NCBI RefSeq assembly: GCF_003026395.1
Contig: NZ_PYOO01000005.1
Coordinates: forward strand, 1 to 64,000
Reading direction: 5' to 3'
DNA length: 64,000 nt
From: Photobacterium iliopiscarium
GTDB taxonomy: Bacteria; Pseudomonadota; Gammaproteobacteria; Enterobacterales; Vibrionaceae
The notes beneath the pieces were generated by a model. That model saw only the letters and a program-made list of their open reading frames with translations. It was not told the DNA's origin and did no database searches. The position numbers and the translations under genes are program-made. Of the stretch, positions 34,730-44,466 are shown one piece after another (the stretch's first letter is position 1; each line of letters starts with the position of its first letter).

Positions 34730-35068
34730 GATATGGAAAAAACCTTTATAACAACACGAAGATAAATACAACATATGATGCATTTTTTGGAAGCATATCA
34801 GTATTGCGATTGATGTCTAATTATTTTTCAACTTTAATGTAAAATAATATATTAAAAAGAGATGTTGTTATCACCATCGATGGTAAAAGTAAGCGGTGAA
34901 GTCGATAACTATATGATACAAAAAGTATAAAAATTGATGATATGTGTTTATACATTGAGACAGAAACTAATTTTTTAGCTTAAATGATTGAAAATGAGAT
35001 CTATAACTACGAATTATTATTCTAATTGAGTATAAATAAAGAGTGTTTCAAGATGAGTAGGAGCGACA
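34730..35068. other. Intergenic region between divergent genes
   Basis: AT-rich; it contains the possible 54-bp N-terminal extension of the GGDEF-like gene (to 34783) and the promoters of both neighbours. No operator, RNA gene or repeat was recognised. Confidence 0.4.
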
Positions 35069-35278
35069 ATGTTTCCAGAATATAGAAGCTTAATTTCAGC
35101 ACTAAAAGGTCATGATGTGCATTTTGATCGTCTATTTAAAAAGCATAATGAGTTAGATGATAAAATTAATGTAATGACTGCCGCGAGTGGTTTTGATGAA
35201 ACGCTCATTGAGCAATTGAAAAAAGAAAAGTTGTTATTAAAAGATGAAATCTTTGCTTATTTACAACAAAAAGCATAA
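35069..35278 (+). CDS. DUF465/YdcH family small helical protein
   Basis: A 69-aa protein that is almost wholly a helical hairpin, with the family pattern YRSLISALKGHDVHFDRL followed by KHNELDDKI and KEKLLLKDEIFAYLQ. DUF465 proteins are abundant in Proteobacteria and of unknown function. The ribosome site GTAGGAG lies six bases before the ATG. A terminator shared with the convergent hydrolase gene follows. Confidence 0.88.
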   Translation: MFPEYRSLISALKGHDVHFDRLFKKHNELDDKINVMTAASGFDETLIEQLKKEKLLLKDEIFAYLQQKA

Positions 35279-35284
35279 TAAATA

Positions 35285-35317
35285 AAAAAAGAGAAGCGTT
35301 GTCGGCTTCTCTTTTTT
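35285..35317. terminator. Bidirectional terminator
   Basis: GAGAAGC (35291-35297) and GCTTCTC (35305-35311) flanked by A and T runs, so it works on both strands between the DUF465 gene and the convergent alpha/beta hydrolase gene. Confidence 0.88.
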
Positions 35318-35335
35318 ATTGCAGCTATATTGGAT

Positions 35336-36262
35336 TTATAACGATGATAAGAAATTATCAATCAAATCAGCCGTTATTTGAGGTTGCTCATTAGTAATGC
35401 CGTGAGCTGTTTTAGGTAATACAATGATAGGAGCTTGAATATATTTGCTTAATTTTATACCACTATTAAGTGGGAATATTTTATCATTTTGTCCCCATAT
35501 TATTAGTGTTTGAGGTAATTTTTTAGGATCATATCGTTGAATGCGGTTTCTATCTGTTAGTAGTGTTTTAATTAATTGTGTTCGTTGTGATTTCCATTGT
35601 GAAAAATAATCAAGATAGATTTGGTTCGCGATGAAATCAGGAATAATTTTTTTCTCAATAAAGACATTGTCATAAAGGCGTTTAACATCATCACCATTAT
35701 TAGGTACAAATAATTCTTCAGGTGATTGAATTTCGGCTCGACTCACTAAATCTTGTAAATCTTTATCATTAAATAATGGGCCAGGGCTGGCGATGATTAT
35801 TGCTTTATTGATGCGTTCAGGTGTTAGCATCATGTCATAGGTAATAAACCCACCATACGAAATACCCGCGACATCAATTTTTTTTAATTTTAATTTATCG
35901 ACTAACTGCCACATAGCGCTGGTTTGGGTTGCTAATTGAGCCGTATTATCACTGTATGACTCACCAAACCAGAGTAAATCAGGCGCAATGACATGGTATT
36001 TTTTACTTAGTTGAAGCATTTCTGCTTTCCATGTTGCCGCTGCCGTACCACCGAATCCATGTAATAACAGTAGCGGTTGACCTTGACCACCTTCCCAATA
36101 GGTTAATTTGCCACCTTCATTGAGGGTTAGTTGATGTTTACTAAAGCCTTCTTTTTTCAATGATGACTGATCGTATTCTGTTTTCCAATGGACAACTTCA
36201 CAGCCTGTCGTTACAAAAAAGAGTGTCCATAAAAGAATAAAATAAGAGAAGGATCGTTTCAT
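35336..36262 (-). CDS. Lipoprotein alpha/beta hydrolase
   Basis: About 308 aa from the ATG at 36262 (an in-frame TTG five codons earlier is less likely). A lipoprotein signal ends in VTTGC. The alpha/beta hydrolase core has the oxyanion loop LLLLHGFGG, the nucleophile elbow AGISYGG (Ser), the acid Asp near QNDKIFPL and the His in KTAHGITN, so the triad is complete. The substrate is unknown; esterase or haloalkane/epoxide-type activity is possible. It is likely anchored in the outer membrane facing the periplasm. Confidence 0.85.
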   Translation of the reverse strand: MKRSFSYFILLWTLFFVTTGCEVVHWKTEYDQSSLKKEGFSKHQLTLNEGGKLTYWEGGQGQPLLLLHGFGGTAAATWKAEMLQLSKKYHVIAPDLLWFGESYSDNTAQLATQTSAMWQLVDKLKLKKIDVAGISYGGFITYDMMLTPERINKAIIIASPGPLFNDKDLQDLVSRAEIQSPEELFVPNNGDDVKRLYDNVFIEKKIIPDFIANQIYLDYFSQWKSQRTQLIKTLLTDRNRIQRYDPKKLPQTLIIWGQNDKIFPLNSGIKLSKYIQAPIIVLPKTAHGITNEQPQITADLIDNFLSSL

Positions 36263-36548
36263 AGGTAACTCAAACAATGGAGGAATTCTTTAATTATACG
36301 ATGTTTTATTGCGGTTGGTAAGAATATTTATCGATAACGGTAAAAATAAAAAATGTGATATCTGTATTTATTTTTTGAGTTAGCATTATGTCAAAATTCA
36401 AATTTATGTTAATCAGTATGTTGCTAAAGAAAACAATCGATAGCATAATATTTTTCTATAATAAATTTTTATACAAAATCGTATTATTGCCATACGTATA
36501 TGTATTAATATTTAGATTCAAATTACGTATTAACGACTAGGAGACACT

Positions 36549-37568
36549 ATGCGTGTATTAGTTACTGGTGGCATGGGCTACATTGGTAGTCATACTTGTG
36601 TACAAATGATTGAAGCGGGTATGACCCCGATTATTGTTGATAATTTGTACAACAGTAAAGAAACCGTATTAGGACGCATTAAGAACTTAACTGGCGTAAC
36701 ACCTGCTTTTTATAAAGGTGATATTCGTGACCGTAAATTTTTAGACAGTGTGTTTGCTGAAAATAAAATTGATGCTGTGATTCACTTTGCAGGACTTAAA
36801 GCTGTCGGCGAATCAGTCGAAAAGCCATTAGAGTATTACGACAATAACGTTAGTGGTACGTTGGTGCTTGTTGAAGCGATGCGTGCAGCTGGCGTTAATG
36901 CAATTATCTTTAGTTCATCAGCAACAGTTTATGGCGATCCTGCCTCTGTGCCGATCACTGAAGATTTCCCAACCAGTGCAACTAACCCATATGGCCGTAG
37001 TAAGCTAATGGTAGAAGAGTGCTTGGGTGATATTCAACATGCATATCCTGAAATGAGTGTGACATTACTGCGTTACTTTAACCCAGTAGGTTCACATAAA
37101 TCAGGTACTATGGGTGAAGATCCTCAAGGTATACCTAACAACCTAATGCCATTTATTTCTCAAGTAGCGGTTGGTCGTCGTGAGTTCTTATCTGTTTTTG
37201 GTAACGACTACCCAACAGTAGATGGTACTGGTGTGCGTGATTACATTCACGTGGTAGACCTTGCTAATGGTCACCTTGCAGCATTAACACATAAAGGTCG
37301 TGAAGCTGGCTTACATATTTACAATCTAGGTACTGGTAACGGTAACAGTGTATTGCAAATGGCGAAAGCGTTTGAAATTGCTTCTGGTGTCGAAGTTCCT
37401 TACAAAATTGCACCACGTCGTGCTGGTGATATTGCTGAATGTTGGGCTGATCCTGCGAAAGCAAAAGCTGAATTGCACTGGGAAGCTAAACTAACACTTG
37501 ATGATATGACGCAAGATACATGGCGTTGGCAGTCACAAAATCCAAATGGCTACCCTGACGCAGAGTAA
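36549..37568 (+). CDS. galE: UDP-glucose 4-epimerase
   Basis: A 339-aa extended short-chain dehydrogenase, the usual GalE length. The NAD site is VTGGMGYIGSHT at the N-terminus, and the catalytic Ser-Tyr-Lys set is in SSSATVYG and NPYGRSK. The substrate-binding RYFNPVGSH segment follows. It interconverts UDP-glucose and UDP-galactose for galactose use and surface sugars. GGAG sits before the ATG. It is a single gene with its own terminator; no gal operon is adjacent. Confidence 0.96.
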   Translation: MRVLVTGGMGYIGSHTCVQMIEAGMTPIIVDNLYNSKETVLGRIKNLTGVTPAFYKGDIRDRKFLDSVFAENKIDAVIHFAGLKAVGESVEKPLEYYDNNVSGTLVLVEAMRAAGVNAIIFSSSATVYGDPASVPITEDFPTSATNPYGRSKLMVEECLGDIQHAYPEMSVTLLRYFNPVGSHKSGTMGEDPQGIPNNLMPFISQVAVGRREFLSVFGNDYPTVDGTGVRDYIHVVDLANGHLAALTHKGREAGLHIYNLGTGNGNSVLQMAKAFEIASGVEVPYKIAPRRAGDIAECWADPAKAKAELHWEAKLTLDDMTQDTWRWQSQNPNGYPDAE

Positions 37569-37587
37569 GTTCAACCTGGATTAAATG

Positions 37588-37615
37588 AAAAAGGCGCTAA
37601 ATTAGCGCCTTTTTT
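37588..37615. terminator. Intrinsic terminator after galE
   Basis: GGCGCTA and TAGCGCC form the stem (about 37593-37609) between A and T runs, so it can serve both galE and the convergent DUF2238 gene. Confidence 0.85.
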
Positions 37616-37642
37616 GTTATTTGAAAATAACGTTATTTTTTC

Positions 37643-38242
37643 TTAGTGTTTCTTATTGTTATACGGTTTGGCAATAAAGAAGATAATCAAACTCGTTATT
37701 GCCCCCAGAGTATCCGCCAGCATATCTTGTTGAGCATCCCATATATCGCCTTGAGATCCTAAAAATTCAATACCCGCTTCACTACCAGCGCTGATGGCAT
37801 ACCACCATTCTACAATTTCATAAGCAGCAGCTGTTGCCATAATGGCAAATAACCCAAAAAGGGCGGCGATAATCGGTTTGCAATGATTTTTACGTACTAG
37901 AAACTCCGCGATTGGAAAGGCATATAGACCTATCGAAAAATGTGCAAAACGATCAAAATGGTTACGGTTTGAATCTAATAGATGATTAATCCAGTCAAAA
38001 GGGACATTTGCAAAGGTGTAATGGGCGCCAATATTATGTAATACCAGCCATACTGCCATTAAAGTGTAAGCAAGATTACTGAATACAAAATAACGGTAAC
38101 TAAGAACTAAAAACAAAAATACAATGGCAAGGGGGATCGCTTCGGCAATCCATACGGCACGAAAAGCGGGATTAAGCCCAAGCGCAATAAAGAAGATTAT
38201 GTAGCATAATGCGAGCCATTTAGGGTATTTGTTCTTAATCAT
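37643..38242 (-). CDS. DUF2238 (YjdF-like) membrane protein
   Basis: A 199-aa inner-membrane protein with about six helices. The family pattern is visible in NIGAHYTFANVPFDW, NRNHFDRFAHFSIG and the GSQGDIWDAQQDMLADTLGA segment near the C-terminus. The function of the family is unknown. It stands alone, convergent with galE. Confidence 0.85.
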   Translation of the reverse strand: MIKNKYPKWLALCYIIFFIALGLNPAFRAVWIAEAIPLAIVFLFLVLSYRYFVFSNLAYTLMAVWLVLHNIGAHYTFANVPFDWINHLLDSNRNHFDRFAHFSIGLYAFPIAEFLVRKNHCKPIIAALFGLFAIMATAAAYEIVEWWYAISAGSEAGIEFLGSQGDIWDAQQDMLADTLGAITSLIIFFIAKPYNNKKH

Positions 38243-38465
38243 TTCAATTCCTTATAGTAACAAATTGAGCCAAAGGGTAACGTTTTTGCTGTATATATAG
38301 CAAGAAAGATTATCAATATGTTAACACTGGCGTGATGACTTATTTTAGGTTTTTTAAAATTGGTTTGTGTTATAATTTCCAGCTTATGTTTTCACAATAT
38401 TGTGATATTCATCATATTTGACAGGACATACTCATAAATTGAGTTGTTTTTACCGGAGCATCATT

Positions 38466-39806
38466 TTGCATTTTAAAGATCTTGGCTTAGACGCACGCTT
38501 ATTAAATAAATTGAATCATTTAGCGTTTGATCGAGCAACCGAAATTCAACAAACGGCCGTCCCTGTTGCTATTGCAGGCAAAGATATTTTGGCGTCGTCG
38601 AAAACGGGTTCCGGTAAAACTCTAGCATTTCTATTACCTGCAATGCAGCGTATGTATCGTGGTAAGCCATTCACTCGTCGTGATCCCCGCGTATTAATTT
38701 TAACGCCGACCCGTGAGTTAGCGAAACAAATTTTCGCACAATTACGTACGCTTAATGCTGGTACGCCTTACGATGCAACCTTGATTGTTGGTGGTGAAAA
38801 CTTTAACGACCAAGTTAAAGCATTACGTAATGACCCCATGTTTGTGGTTGCAACGCCAGGTCGTTTTGCCGATCACCTTGAGCACCGCAGTACACACCTT
38901 GATGGTTTAGAGATGCTTATTCTTGATGAAGCAGACCGTATGCTTGATCTGGGTTTTGAACCACAACTTCGTCGTATTAACGAAGCGGCTAACCACCGTC
39001 GTCGTCAAACATTAATGTTCTCTGCAACCATGGATCACGTTGATGTGATGTCAATTGCATCTGAGATGTTGGATATGCCAAAGCGTATTTCAATTGGTCA
39101 CTCAGCAGAAGAACATACCGATATTACTCAACGCTTTATTTTGTGTGATCATTTAGATCATAAACAAGCATTGCTAGATAAAGTATTAGAAGTAGAAGAT
39201 TACAATCAAGTTATTATCTTTACTGCAACTCGTGCTGATACTGATCGTTTAACCGCTGAGCTGAATGAACGTAAACTAAAAGCGGTTGCACTAAGTGGTA
39301 ATTTGAGCCAAACGCAACGTAATAGCATCATGAGTCAGTTTGAGCGTAATTGTCATAAAATTCTAGTGACAACAGATATCGCCTCTCGTGGTCTTGATAT
39401 CGATAGCGTATCGCTGGTTATTAACTTTGATATGCCAAAACACGCAGAAGAATATGTTCACCGTGTTGGCCGTACTGGTCGTGCGGGTAACAAAGGTGAT
39501 GCGGTTTCATTAGTAGGTCCTAAAGACTGGAAGAGCTTTAAAGCGGTTGAAGCATTCTTGAAACAAAAGATTGAGTTCACAACCATTGAAGGCTTAACGG
39601 GTAAGTTTAAAGGCCTTAAACCTGCACCGAAGAAGAAGATTGTTAAGAAAACGACAACCAATGCGACAGGTGCCGCTAAAAAAGCGCAAGCACCTAGAGC
39701 AACGAAGAGAGTTGATAAGCGTTTTTACGAAAACCAAGCTGTGGGTAACGATGTCTTTATCCCTAAGAAAAAACGTAATACTGATGTGAGCAACGACGAT
39801 CAATAA
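38466..39806 (+). CDS. srmB: DEAD-box RNA helicase SrmB
   Basis: 446 aa from a TTG start at 38466, chosen because GGAG lies seven bases upstream and the protein then opens MHFKDLGLD like other SrmB proteins; an ATG 16 codons earlier lacks a ribosome site. Motifs: Q-motif ATEIQQTAVP, Walker A SSKTGSGKT, PTRELAKQ, DEADRMLD, SATMDH, ATRADTD and HRVGRTGRAG. A basic Lys/Thr/Ala-rich tail (KKKIVKKTTTNATGAAKK) follows the core. SrmB assists early 50S ribosome assembly. Confidence 0.9.
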   Translation: MHFKDLGLDARLLNKLNHLAFDRATEIQQTAVPVAIAGKDILASSKTGSGKTLAFLLPAMQRMYRGKPFTRRDPRVLILTPTRELAKQIFAQLRTLNAGTPYDATLIVGGENFNDQVKALRNDPMFVVATPGRFADHLEHRSTHLDGLEMLILDEADRMLDLGFEPQLRRINEAANHRRRQTLMFSATMDHVDVMSIASEMLDMPKRISIGHSAEEHTDITQRFILCDHLDHKQALLDKVLEVEDYNQVIIFTATRADTDRLTAELNERKLKAVALSGNLSQTQRNSIMSQFERNCHKILVTTDIASRGLDIDSVSLVINFDMPKHAEEYVHRVGRTGRAGNKGDAVSLVGPKDWKSFKAVEAFLKQKIEFTTIEGLTGKFKGLKPAPKKKIVKKTTTNATGAAKKAQAPRATKRVDKRFYENQAVGNDVFIPKKKRNTDVSNDDQ

Positions 39807-39870
39807 TTGACGATTAAGAACCGTTAATAGATTGCATGCCGCATTATTAATACGTTTAATAAACAGCATA

Positions 39871-39901
39871 AAAAAAACCAGACTTAGTGTCTGGTTTTTT
39901 T
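39871..39901. terminator. Bidirectional terminator
   Basis: CCAGAC (39878-39883) and GTCTGG (39889-39894) flanked by A7 and T7 runs, serving srmB and the convergent SPOR lipoprotein gene. Confidence 0.9.
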
Positions 39902-39953
39902 GTTACTGCATTTCATCAGTAGAGTAGCAGTCACACTTAGTGTCGCAATACGA

Positions 39954-40520
39954 TTAACGTAATTGGTACACTTGACCTTCTTTATCCGCTTTAACAGCCG
40001 CAAAGCTTAATACAAATGGACCTTGTGCTTGAACTGTTGCTGGCAATGTCTGAATAGCTTGTTTTGCTTCTTCACGGGTTGCGTAATTACCGTAAATAAC
40101 CGCATACCAGTTACGGCCTAATGCATGCTTCCAGTTAACCCAAATTGGTTGATTGCTAGTAATTGGCTGAAGGTAACCACGTAGGTTACGTTCTTCACTT
40201 AATGCCAAAATCTGAACGGTAAAGTGTGAAGGGTTAATATCACCAAATGCTTGATCGTTAGTCATTGACTCTTCATCAGCAAGATGAGCGTCATCATTGT
40301 TAATGTAATCACTATCAATAACTGGCTCGTTCGTTGTTTCAGGAGCGACAGTTTCAATGGGTGTAGAGGTTACTACTGGTGGTTGTTGACATTGTAGGTT
40401 TTCATTGTCGACTTTAGATGGTAATAGGTAACCTGAATCACAAGGGCTGTCTGATGATGCACAACCAGATAATGCGAATAAACCTAAGACAACTGCTGCC
40501 TTTAGCGTACGAGATGTCAT
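39954..40520 (-). CDS. SPOR-domain lipoprotein
   Basis: A 188-aa lipoprotein: signal ends ALSGCASS, followed by an acidic, Thr/Pro-rich linker (about 45-95) and a C-terminal SPOR domain (about 98-175) with FTVQILALSEERNLRGYL and WYAVIYGNYATREEAKQAIQ. SPOR domains bind denuded peptidoglycan at division sites. The same domain layout recurs in the lipoprotein at 56427-57503, so the two are likely paralogues. Similar to Vibrio proteins of the DamX-like group. Confidence 0.85.
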   Translation of the reverse strand: MTSRTLKAAVVLGLFALSGCASSDSPCDSGYLLPSKVDNENLQCQQPPVVTSTPIETVAPETTNEPVIDSDYINNDDAHLADEESMTNDQAFGDINPSHFTVQILALSEERNLRGYLQPITSNQPIWVNWKHALGRNWYAVIYGNYATREEAKQAIQTLPATVQAQGPFVLSFAAVKADKEGQVYQLR

Positions 40521-40862
40521 TATTTTCTCCGAAAAATAGTTAATAATTTGTAAATGTGGTAGCAGTATTCATGACTTTTCATGACGCAAATATCACTATT
40601 AACAAATGTCTTTATACTTGAAATGTATTGTAGCGAAAAACGGCAAAATATTGACATGATAATTACATATTTACGGTTAAATGTATGTTTTTTAATCAGC
40701 GTTACTATGCTAAATGAGAATAGGTTATATTTATGCTGATAATTAATGTTTGAATGGAGTATATATTTTTTTACTCTTTCATAGAGGTAAATGGTATTTT
40801 TTAAAACACAGATTATTAGTTAACATATTAATAACAATTTGAGTTTTAAATAGGTCTGCATT
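40521..40862. other. AT-rich intergenic region
   Basis: Divergent spacer of 342 bp between the SPOR lipoprotein and a small membrane protein gene. Nothing beyond AT-rich sequence was recognised. Confidence 0.4.
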
Positions 40863-41099
40863 ATGAAAGAGAGGTCATCTAGCGTTAATGACCATAAACG
40901 CTTGATTACAGCTACGGTTATTACAATGTTATTGATTTCGGTGTCATTGGCAACAACAGGCATCATTAGTGCGTTATGTGATTTAAGTGCATTTACTCTT
41001 CTGTGGGGTGTTCTATGGTTAAGGTCACGCGAATCGCCAATAGGCAATCGGCCTTATGAAAGCGTAATACCTTCGTCAAAAATCAAAATTGAGCCATAA
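40863..41099 (+). CDS. Small membrane protein, unknown
   Basis: A 78-aa product with a basic N-terminus, one long or two short hydrophobic segments (TATVITMLLISVSLATTGII and SAFTLLWGVLWL) and a polar tail. AGG lies nine bases upstream of the ATG. No family recognised. A competing minus-strand frame covers the same bases but has a weaker start. Moderately likely to be real. Confidence 0.45.
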   Translation: MKERSSSVNDHKRLITATVITMLLISVSLATTGIISALCDLSAFTLLWGVLWLRSRESPIGNRPYESVIPSSKIKIEP

Positions 41100-41355
41100 T
41101 AATGACGTATTTGGGCAGGGAATGAAGTAACGCTACAGCGTATTATTGTTAAAAGAGAAACAATAAACATACAATTGTGCAAATTAAATAAAACATAAAA
41201 ACAATCAATCATTTATATTAATACTTTTATCTATATATATTTTAATAAAGTGTGATTGGGTGCTAATTATTGCTTCTATATAATCTTTATTATCAGCTCG
41301 AATTTTTACTGAATATTACTCAGTAATGTAAACGCTGTTATTAGGGAGTATTGAT

Positions 41356-42669
41356 GTGTTTATTGTAGAATTTTTGATTGTACTTGTGTGTATCTTAGTG
41401 GGTGCTCGAATCGGCGGTATTGGTTTGGGTGTAATGGGGGGCATCGGCCTTGCTATTTTAAGTTTTGTTTTTGGTTTGCAACCAACCAGTCCACCGATTG
41501 ATGTCATGCTAATGATCATGGCGGTTGTTGCTGCGGCTGCGGCAATGCAAGCGGCGGGTGGTCTTGAATACTTAATTAAAATTGCGTCAAATATTCTTCG
41601 TAAAAATCCGCGTCATATTACCTTTATTGCGCCGTTAGTAACTTATATGTTTACCTTCTTAGCCGGTACGGGCCATGTGGCTTATTCGGTATTACCTGTT
41701 ATTGCAGAAGTAAGTCGTCGTAGTGGTATTCGTCCTGAGCGTCCACTGGGTATGGCTGTTATTGCTTCTCAGTTTGCGATTGTTGCAAGTCCGATTGCCG
41801 CGGCGGTTGTTGCATTAGTGGCTTTCTTAGAACCTCAAGGCATTACATTAGCCGATGTGTTAATGGTGACAATTCCTGGTACTTTCTGTGGTTTAGCATT
41901 AGCGTGTGTTGTCGTTAATAAAATGGGTAAAGATCTAAAAGATGACCCTGAATATCAACGTCGTATGCAAGATCCTGCTTTCCGTCAAGAAATGGAACAA
42001 GAAGTCAAAGTAGAAGAGATTGTTATTAAACCAGAAGCAAAGAAAGCGGTTGGTTTATTCTTATTTGGCGCATTAGCTGTCGTTGTTATGGGTGCATTCC
42101 CAGGGTTACGTCCTAACTTTAATGGATCAGCGATGGGCATGGCACACACGATCGAGATCGTGATGTTAGCAATTGCTGCTTTGATCATCTTGATCTGTAA
42201 GCCTGACGGTAATGCGATCTCTCAAGGATCCGTGTTCCATGCTGGTATGCGTGCGATTGTGGCTATCTTTGGTATTGCTTGGTTAGGTGATACGTTTATA
42301 GCTGGTCACAGTGAAATGGTGAAAGAAGCGGTGTCTGGCTTAGTAGAAGTTGCGCCATGGACATTTGCTTTTGCTTTATTCGGTTTATCTGTGATGGTTA
42401 ACAGCCAAGGTGCAACAACAGCCGTGCTTGTGCCTGTTGCTATTACACTAGGTCTACCACCTGAAGTCATTATCGCAACGTTTGTAGCGGTTAATGGTTA
42501 CTTCTTTATTCCTAACTACGGTCCTATCATTGCTTCAATTGATTTTGACCGCACAGGAACAACAAAGATTGGTAGCTACATCTTTAACCATAGCTTTATG
42601 ATCCCCGGTCTATTAAGCATGGTATTCAGTATTATCTTTGGCTTTATTTTTGCAAGTTTTGTCTTGTAA
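41356..42669 (+). CDS. dcuB: Anaerobic C4-dicarboxylate transporter, Dcu family
   Basis: 437 aa from a GTG at 41356, with AGGGAG eight bases upstream; the nearby ATG at 41354 is out of frame. About 11 membrane segments. Family motifs are [28 protein letters not shown], and the [18 protein letters not shown] plus IRPERP segment, which is closer to DcuB than DcuA. It exchanges fumarate, aspartate or malate for succinate during anaerobic growth. Monocistronic, with its own terminator. The exact Dcu subtype is less certain than the family. Confidence 0.9.
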   Translation: MFIVEFLIVLVCILVGARIGGIGLGVMGGIGLAILSFVFGLQPTSPPIDVMLMIMAVVAAAAAMQAAGGLEYLIKIASNILRKNPRHITFIAPLVTYMFTFLAGTGHVAYSVLPVIAEVSRRSGIRPERPLGMAVIASQFAIVASPIAAAVVALVAFLEPQGITLADVLMVTIPGTFCGLALACVVVNKMGKDLKDDPEYQRRMQDPAFRQEMEQEVKVEEIVIKPEAKKAVGLFLFGALAVVVMGAFPGLRPNFNGSAMGMAHTIEIVMLAIAALIILICKPDGNAISQGSVFHAGMRAIVAIFGIAWLGDTFIAGHSEMVKEAVSGLVEVAPWTFAFALFGLSVMVNSQGATTAVLVPVAITLGLPPEVIIATFVAVNGYFFIPNYGPIIASIDFDRTGTTKIGSYIFNHSFMIPGLLSMVFSIIFGFIFASFVL

Positions 42670-42724
42670 AAAATACGGTAGAAACCCTGTAAACAATAAA
42701 GTAAATTAAATTAAATTAAATAAA

Positions 42725-42772
42725 AAACCTCTATATCTTCATGTTTAATATTGAAGAATAGAGGTTTTTTTT
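42725..42772. terminator. Bidirectional terminator after the Dcu gene
   Basis: AAAACCTCTAT (from about 42724) pairs with ATAGAGGTTTT (about 42758-42768), with further pairing inside the loop (CTTCA/TGAAG). T runs on either side fit use by the convergent yeiH-type gene. Confidence 0.75.
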
Positions 42773-42798
42773 ATGACAAGATAAAGAGTCAACAAGCG

Positions 42799-43746
42799 TT
42801 AAAGAAACAACTCAATATAGGTTAGTGAAGCAGTACCAATCGCTAACCAGAGGATCACACCTAATAATAAAGGCTTGTGTCCGGCATTACGTAATTTACT
42901 CACTGTGATGCCTGAGCCAATTAAGAATAGGCATACCACCAATAAACGTTTTGATGCGTCAAAGATAAGAATATAGGTTGAGTGAAATTGTGGAACAAAA
43001 TGGGCAATTAAAATCGCTAGGCAGTAAAAAAGAATAAAGTAAGGAATAGTGATTTTCTTACTGTCCCCTTTAAACATTAAAGCACTACCAAACGCGACGG
43101 GAATGATCCATAACGCACGAGCGAGTTTCAAGGTTGTCGCTGTTTTTAATGCTTCATCACCATAAGATCCTGCGGCACCGACCACTGACGATGTATCATG
43201 AATGGCAATCGCCGCCCAAGTACCAAAAGCATGCTGACTCATTTCTAATAAGTGCCCAACTGCTGGAAACAGAAATAAAGCTACTGCATTTAGTACAAAC
43301 ACGGTCGCTAAAGCCAATGAGGTTTGGTCATCACGCGCATTGATCGCAGGTGATACTGCGGCAATGGCACTGCCACCACAAATAGCCGTACCTGCTGCGA
43401 TTAAGTGGCCTGTTTTTTTATCCAATTTTAAAAAGTGGGTCGCCAACCAACCTAAAAATAACGTAAAGAAAATGGACGATATAATCAGTCCGAGCCCTTG
43501 ACGGCTAGCTTCAATGGCTTCGTTTAAATTAATCCCAAACCCTAAACCAATAATGGAATATGACAAAAGTTTTTTGGTTAAAGCGGCAAGATTAAATTGA
43601 GTGGGAACAAAACCAAAACTGGCAAGAGTAAAACCAAGAATTAATGCTATTGGTGAGCTAATGAAAGGTGCTAAACATATAATTGCGGCTATTATAAAGA
43701 CAATGTCAGTTGGTTGAAGGTTTCTAATTTTTTGATTTAATGTCAT
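42799..43746 (-). CDS. yeiH: YeiH-family (UPF0324) membrane protein, putative sulfate exporter
   Basis: 315 aa from the ATG at 43746 (the frame continues 12 codons upstream to a TTG). About ten membrane segments. Family motifs: [12 protein letters not shown], the [19 protein letters not shown] loop and [12 protein letters not shown], which carries the conserved His-Asp. YeiH proteins are annotated as putative sulfate exporters; direct evidence is thin. Single gene, convergent with the Dcu gene. Confidence 0.88.
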   Translation of the reverse strand: MTLNQKIRNLQPTDIVFIIAAIICLAPFISSPIALILGFTLASFGFVPTQFNLAALTKKLLSYSIIGLGFGINLNEAIEASRQGLGLIISSIFFTLFLGWLATHFLKLDKKTGHLIAAGTAICGGSAIAAVSPAINARDDQTSLALATVFVLNAVALFLFPAVGHLLEMSQHAFGTWAAIAIHDTSSVVGAAGSYGDEALKTATTLKLARALWIIPVAFGSALMFKGDSKKITIPYFILFYCLAILIAHFVPQFHSTYILIFDASKRLLVVCLFLIGSGITVSKLRNAGHKPLLLGVILWLAIGTASLTYIELFL

Positions 43747-43857
43747 TTTGTGGTTGAAATCAGATTGTTGATAAGATCTCAAATTATACGCACGTCATTC
43801 TATTTAGTTTAGTTAAATATTTTGAAACGAGGGTTAAAAGTAATTGAATGTTTAGGG

Positions 43858-44199
43858 TTATTTTTTTTGCCATGATCCTTGATTATTTTGATAAAAATTA
43901 CCGACTTGAGTTTTTTCTATGGCTTTATGATAAGCCCGTTGTTTGATTATATTCAATGGAAGATCATGAGATTGGCTGATCGTTTGGAATGTTTCTTTTC
44001 GATGTTTATTGACCGTGTTTATCAGATGAGTCACCGCCGTATTATTACTTGGCTTAACTGCGGCAATAAAACCATTTTTAGCTTCACCCACAAGCCCTTG
44101 TTGTTTGGCTTGTTGTAATGTCATGGCAAATACTGAATGTGAACAAAACAAGATCAAGCAACAGCTAATCAGTATAGCGTTAAAGTAATTATATTTCAT
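43858..44199 (-). CDS. ydbL: YdbL, DUF1318 periplasmic protein
   Basis: About 113 aa from the ATG at 44199, supported by AAAGG nine bases upstream; a longer frame starting at 44256 would overlap ynbE. Signal peptide ends HSVFAM. The mature part has the family pattern MTLQQAKQQGLVGEAKNGF and QRAYHKAIEKTQVGNFY. YdbL acts with YdbH and YnbE, where it appears to control the YnbE bridge. Third gene of the operon. Confidence 0.9.
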   Translation of the reverse strand: MKYNYFNAILISCCLILFCSHSVFAMTLQQAKQQGLVGEAKNGFIAAVKPSNNTAVTHLINTVNKHRKETFQTISQSHDLPLNIIKQRAYHKAIEKTQVGNFYQNNQGSWQKK

Positions 44200-44233
44200 A
44201 TGGCTATACCTTTTATATAGAGTAATAAACACA

Positions 44234-44449
44234 TTAAAAGACGGCTTTGTTATCAAATAACTGCTCTATTTCTCTATCCACTTTTATTTTTATTTCATGT
44301 TCAATTTTAACGTTAAGATTAATTTCTATGGGTTTGTTTGATGCTGCAACTTGTATGGTTGGAGTACACCCTTTAAGCAATAGTATTGCGACGATAATGA
44401 GTCCGTAATGAAGGTTTGACTGTGACAGTGTTCCTTGTAAATGATTCAT
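44234..44449 (-). CDS. ynbE: YnbE lipoprotein
   Basis: About 71 aa from the ATG at 44449, eight bases after AAGG. Lipoprotein signal LLLKGC, then a short polar domain with EINLNVKIEHEIKIKVDREIEQLF. YnbE is an outer-membrane lipoprotein that multimerises and joins YdbH to bridge the envelope. It lies 17 bp after ydbH and 34 bp before the ydbL start. Confidence 0.9.
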   Translation of the reverse strand: MNHLQGTLSQSNLHYGLIIVAILLLKGCTPTIQVAASNKPIEINLNVKIEHEIKIKVDREIEQLFDNKAVF

Positions 44450-44466
44450 GCGCATAACCTTAAATG

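Noticed and set aside
40820-41047. 75-codon minus-strand frame opposite the small membrane protein gene.
   Set aside because: Weaker start and less protein-like composition than the plus-strand frame, though neither is certain.
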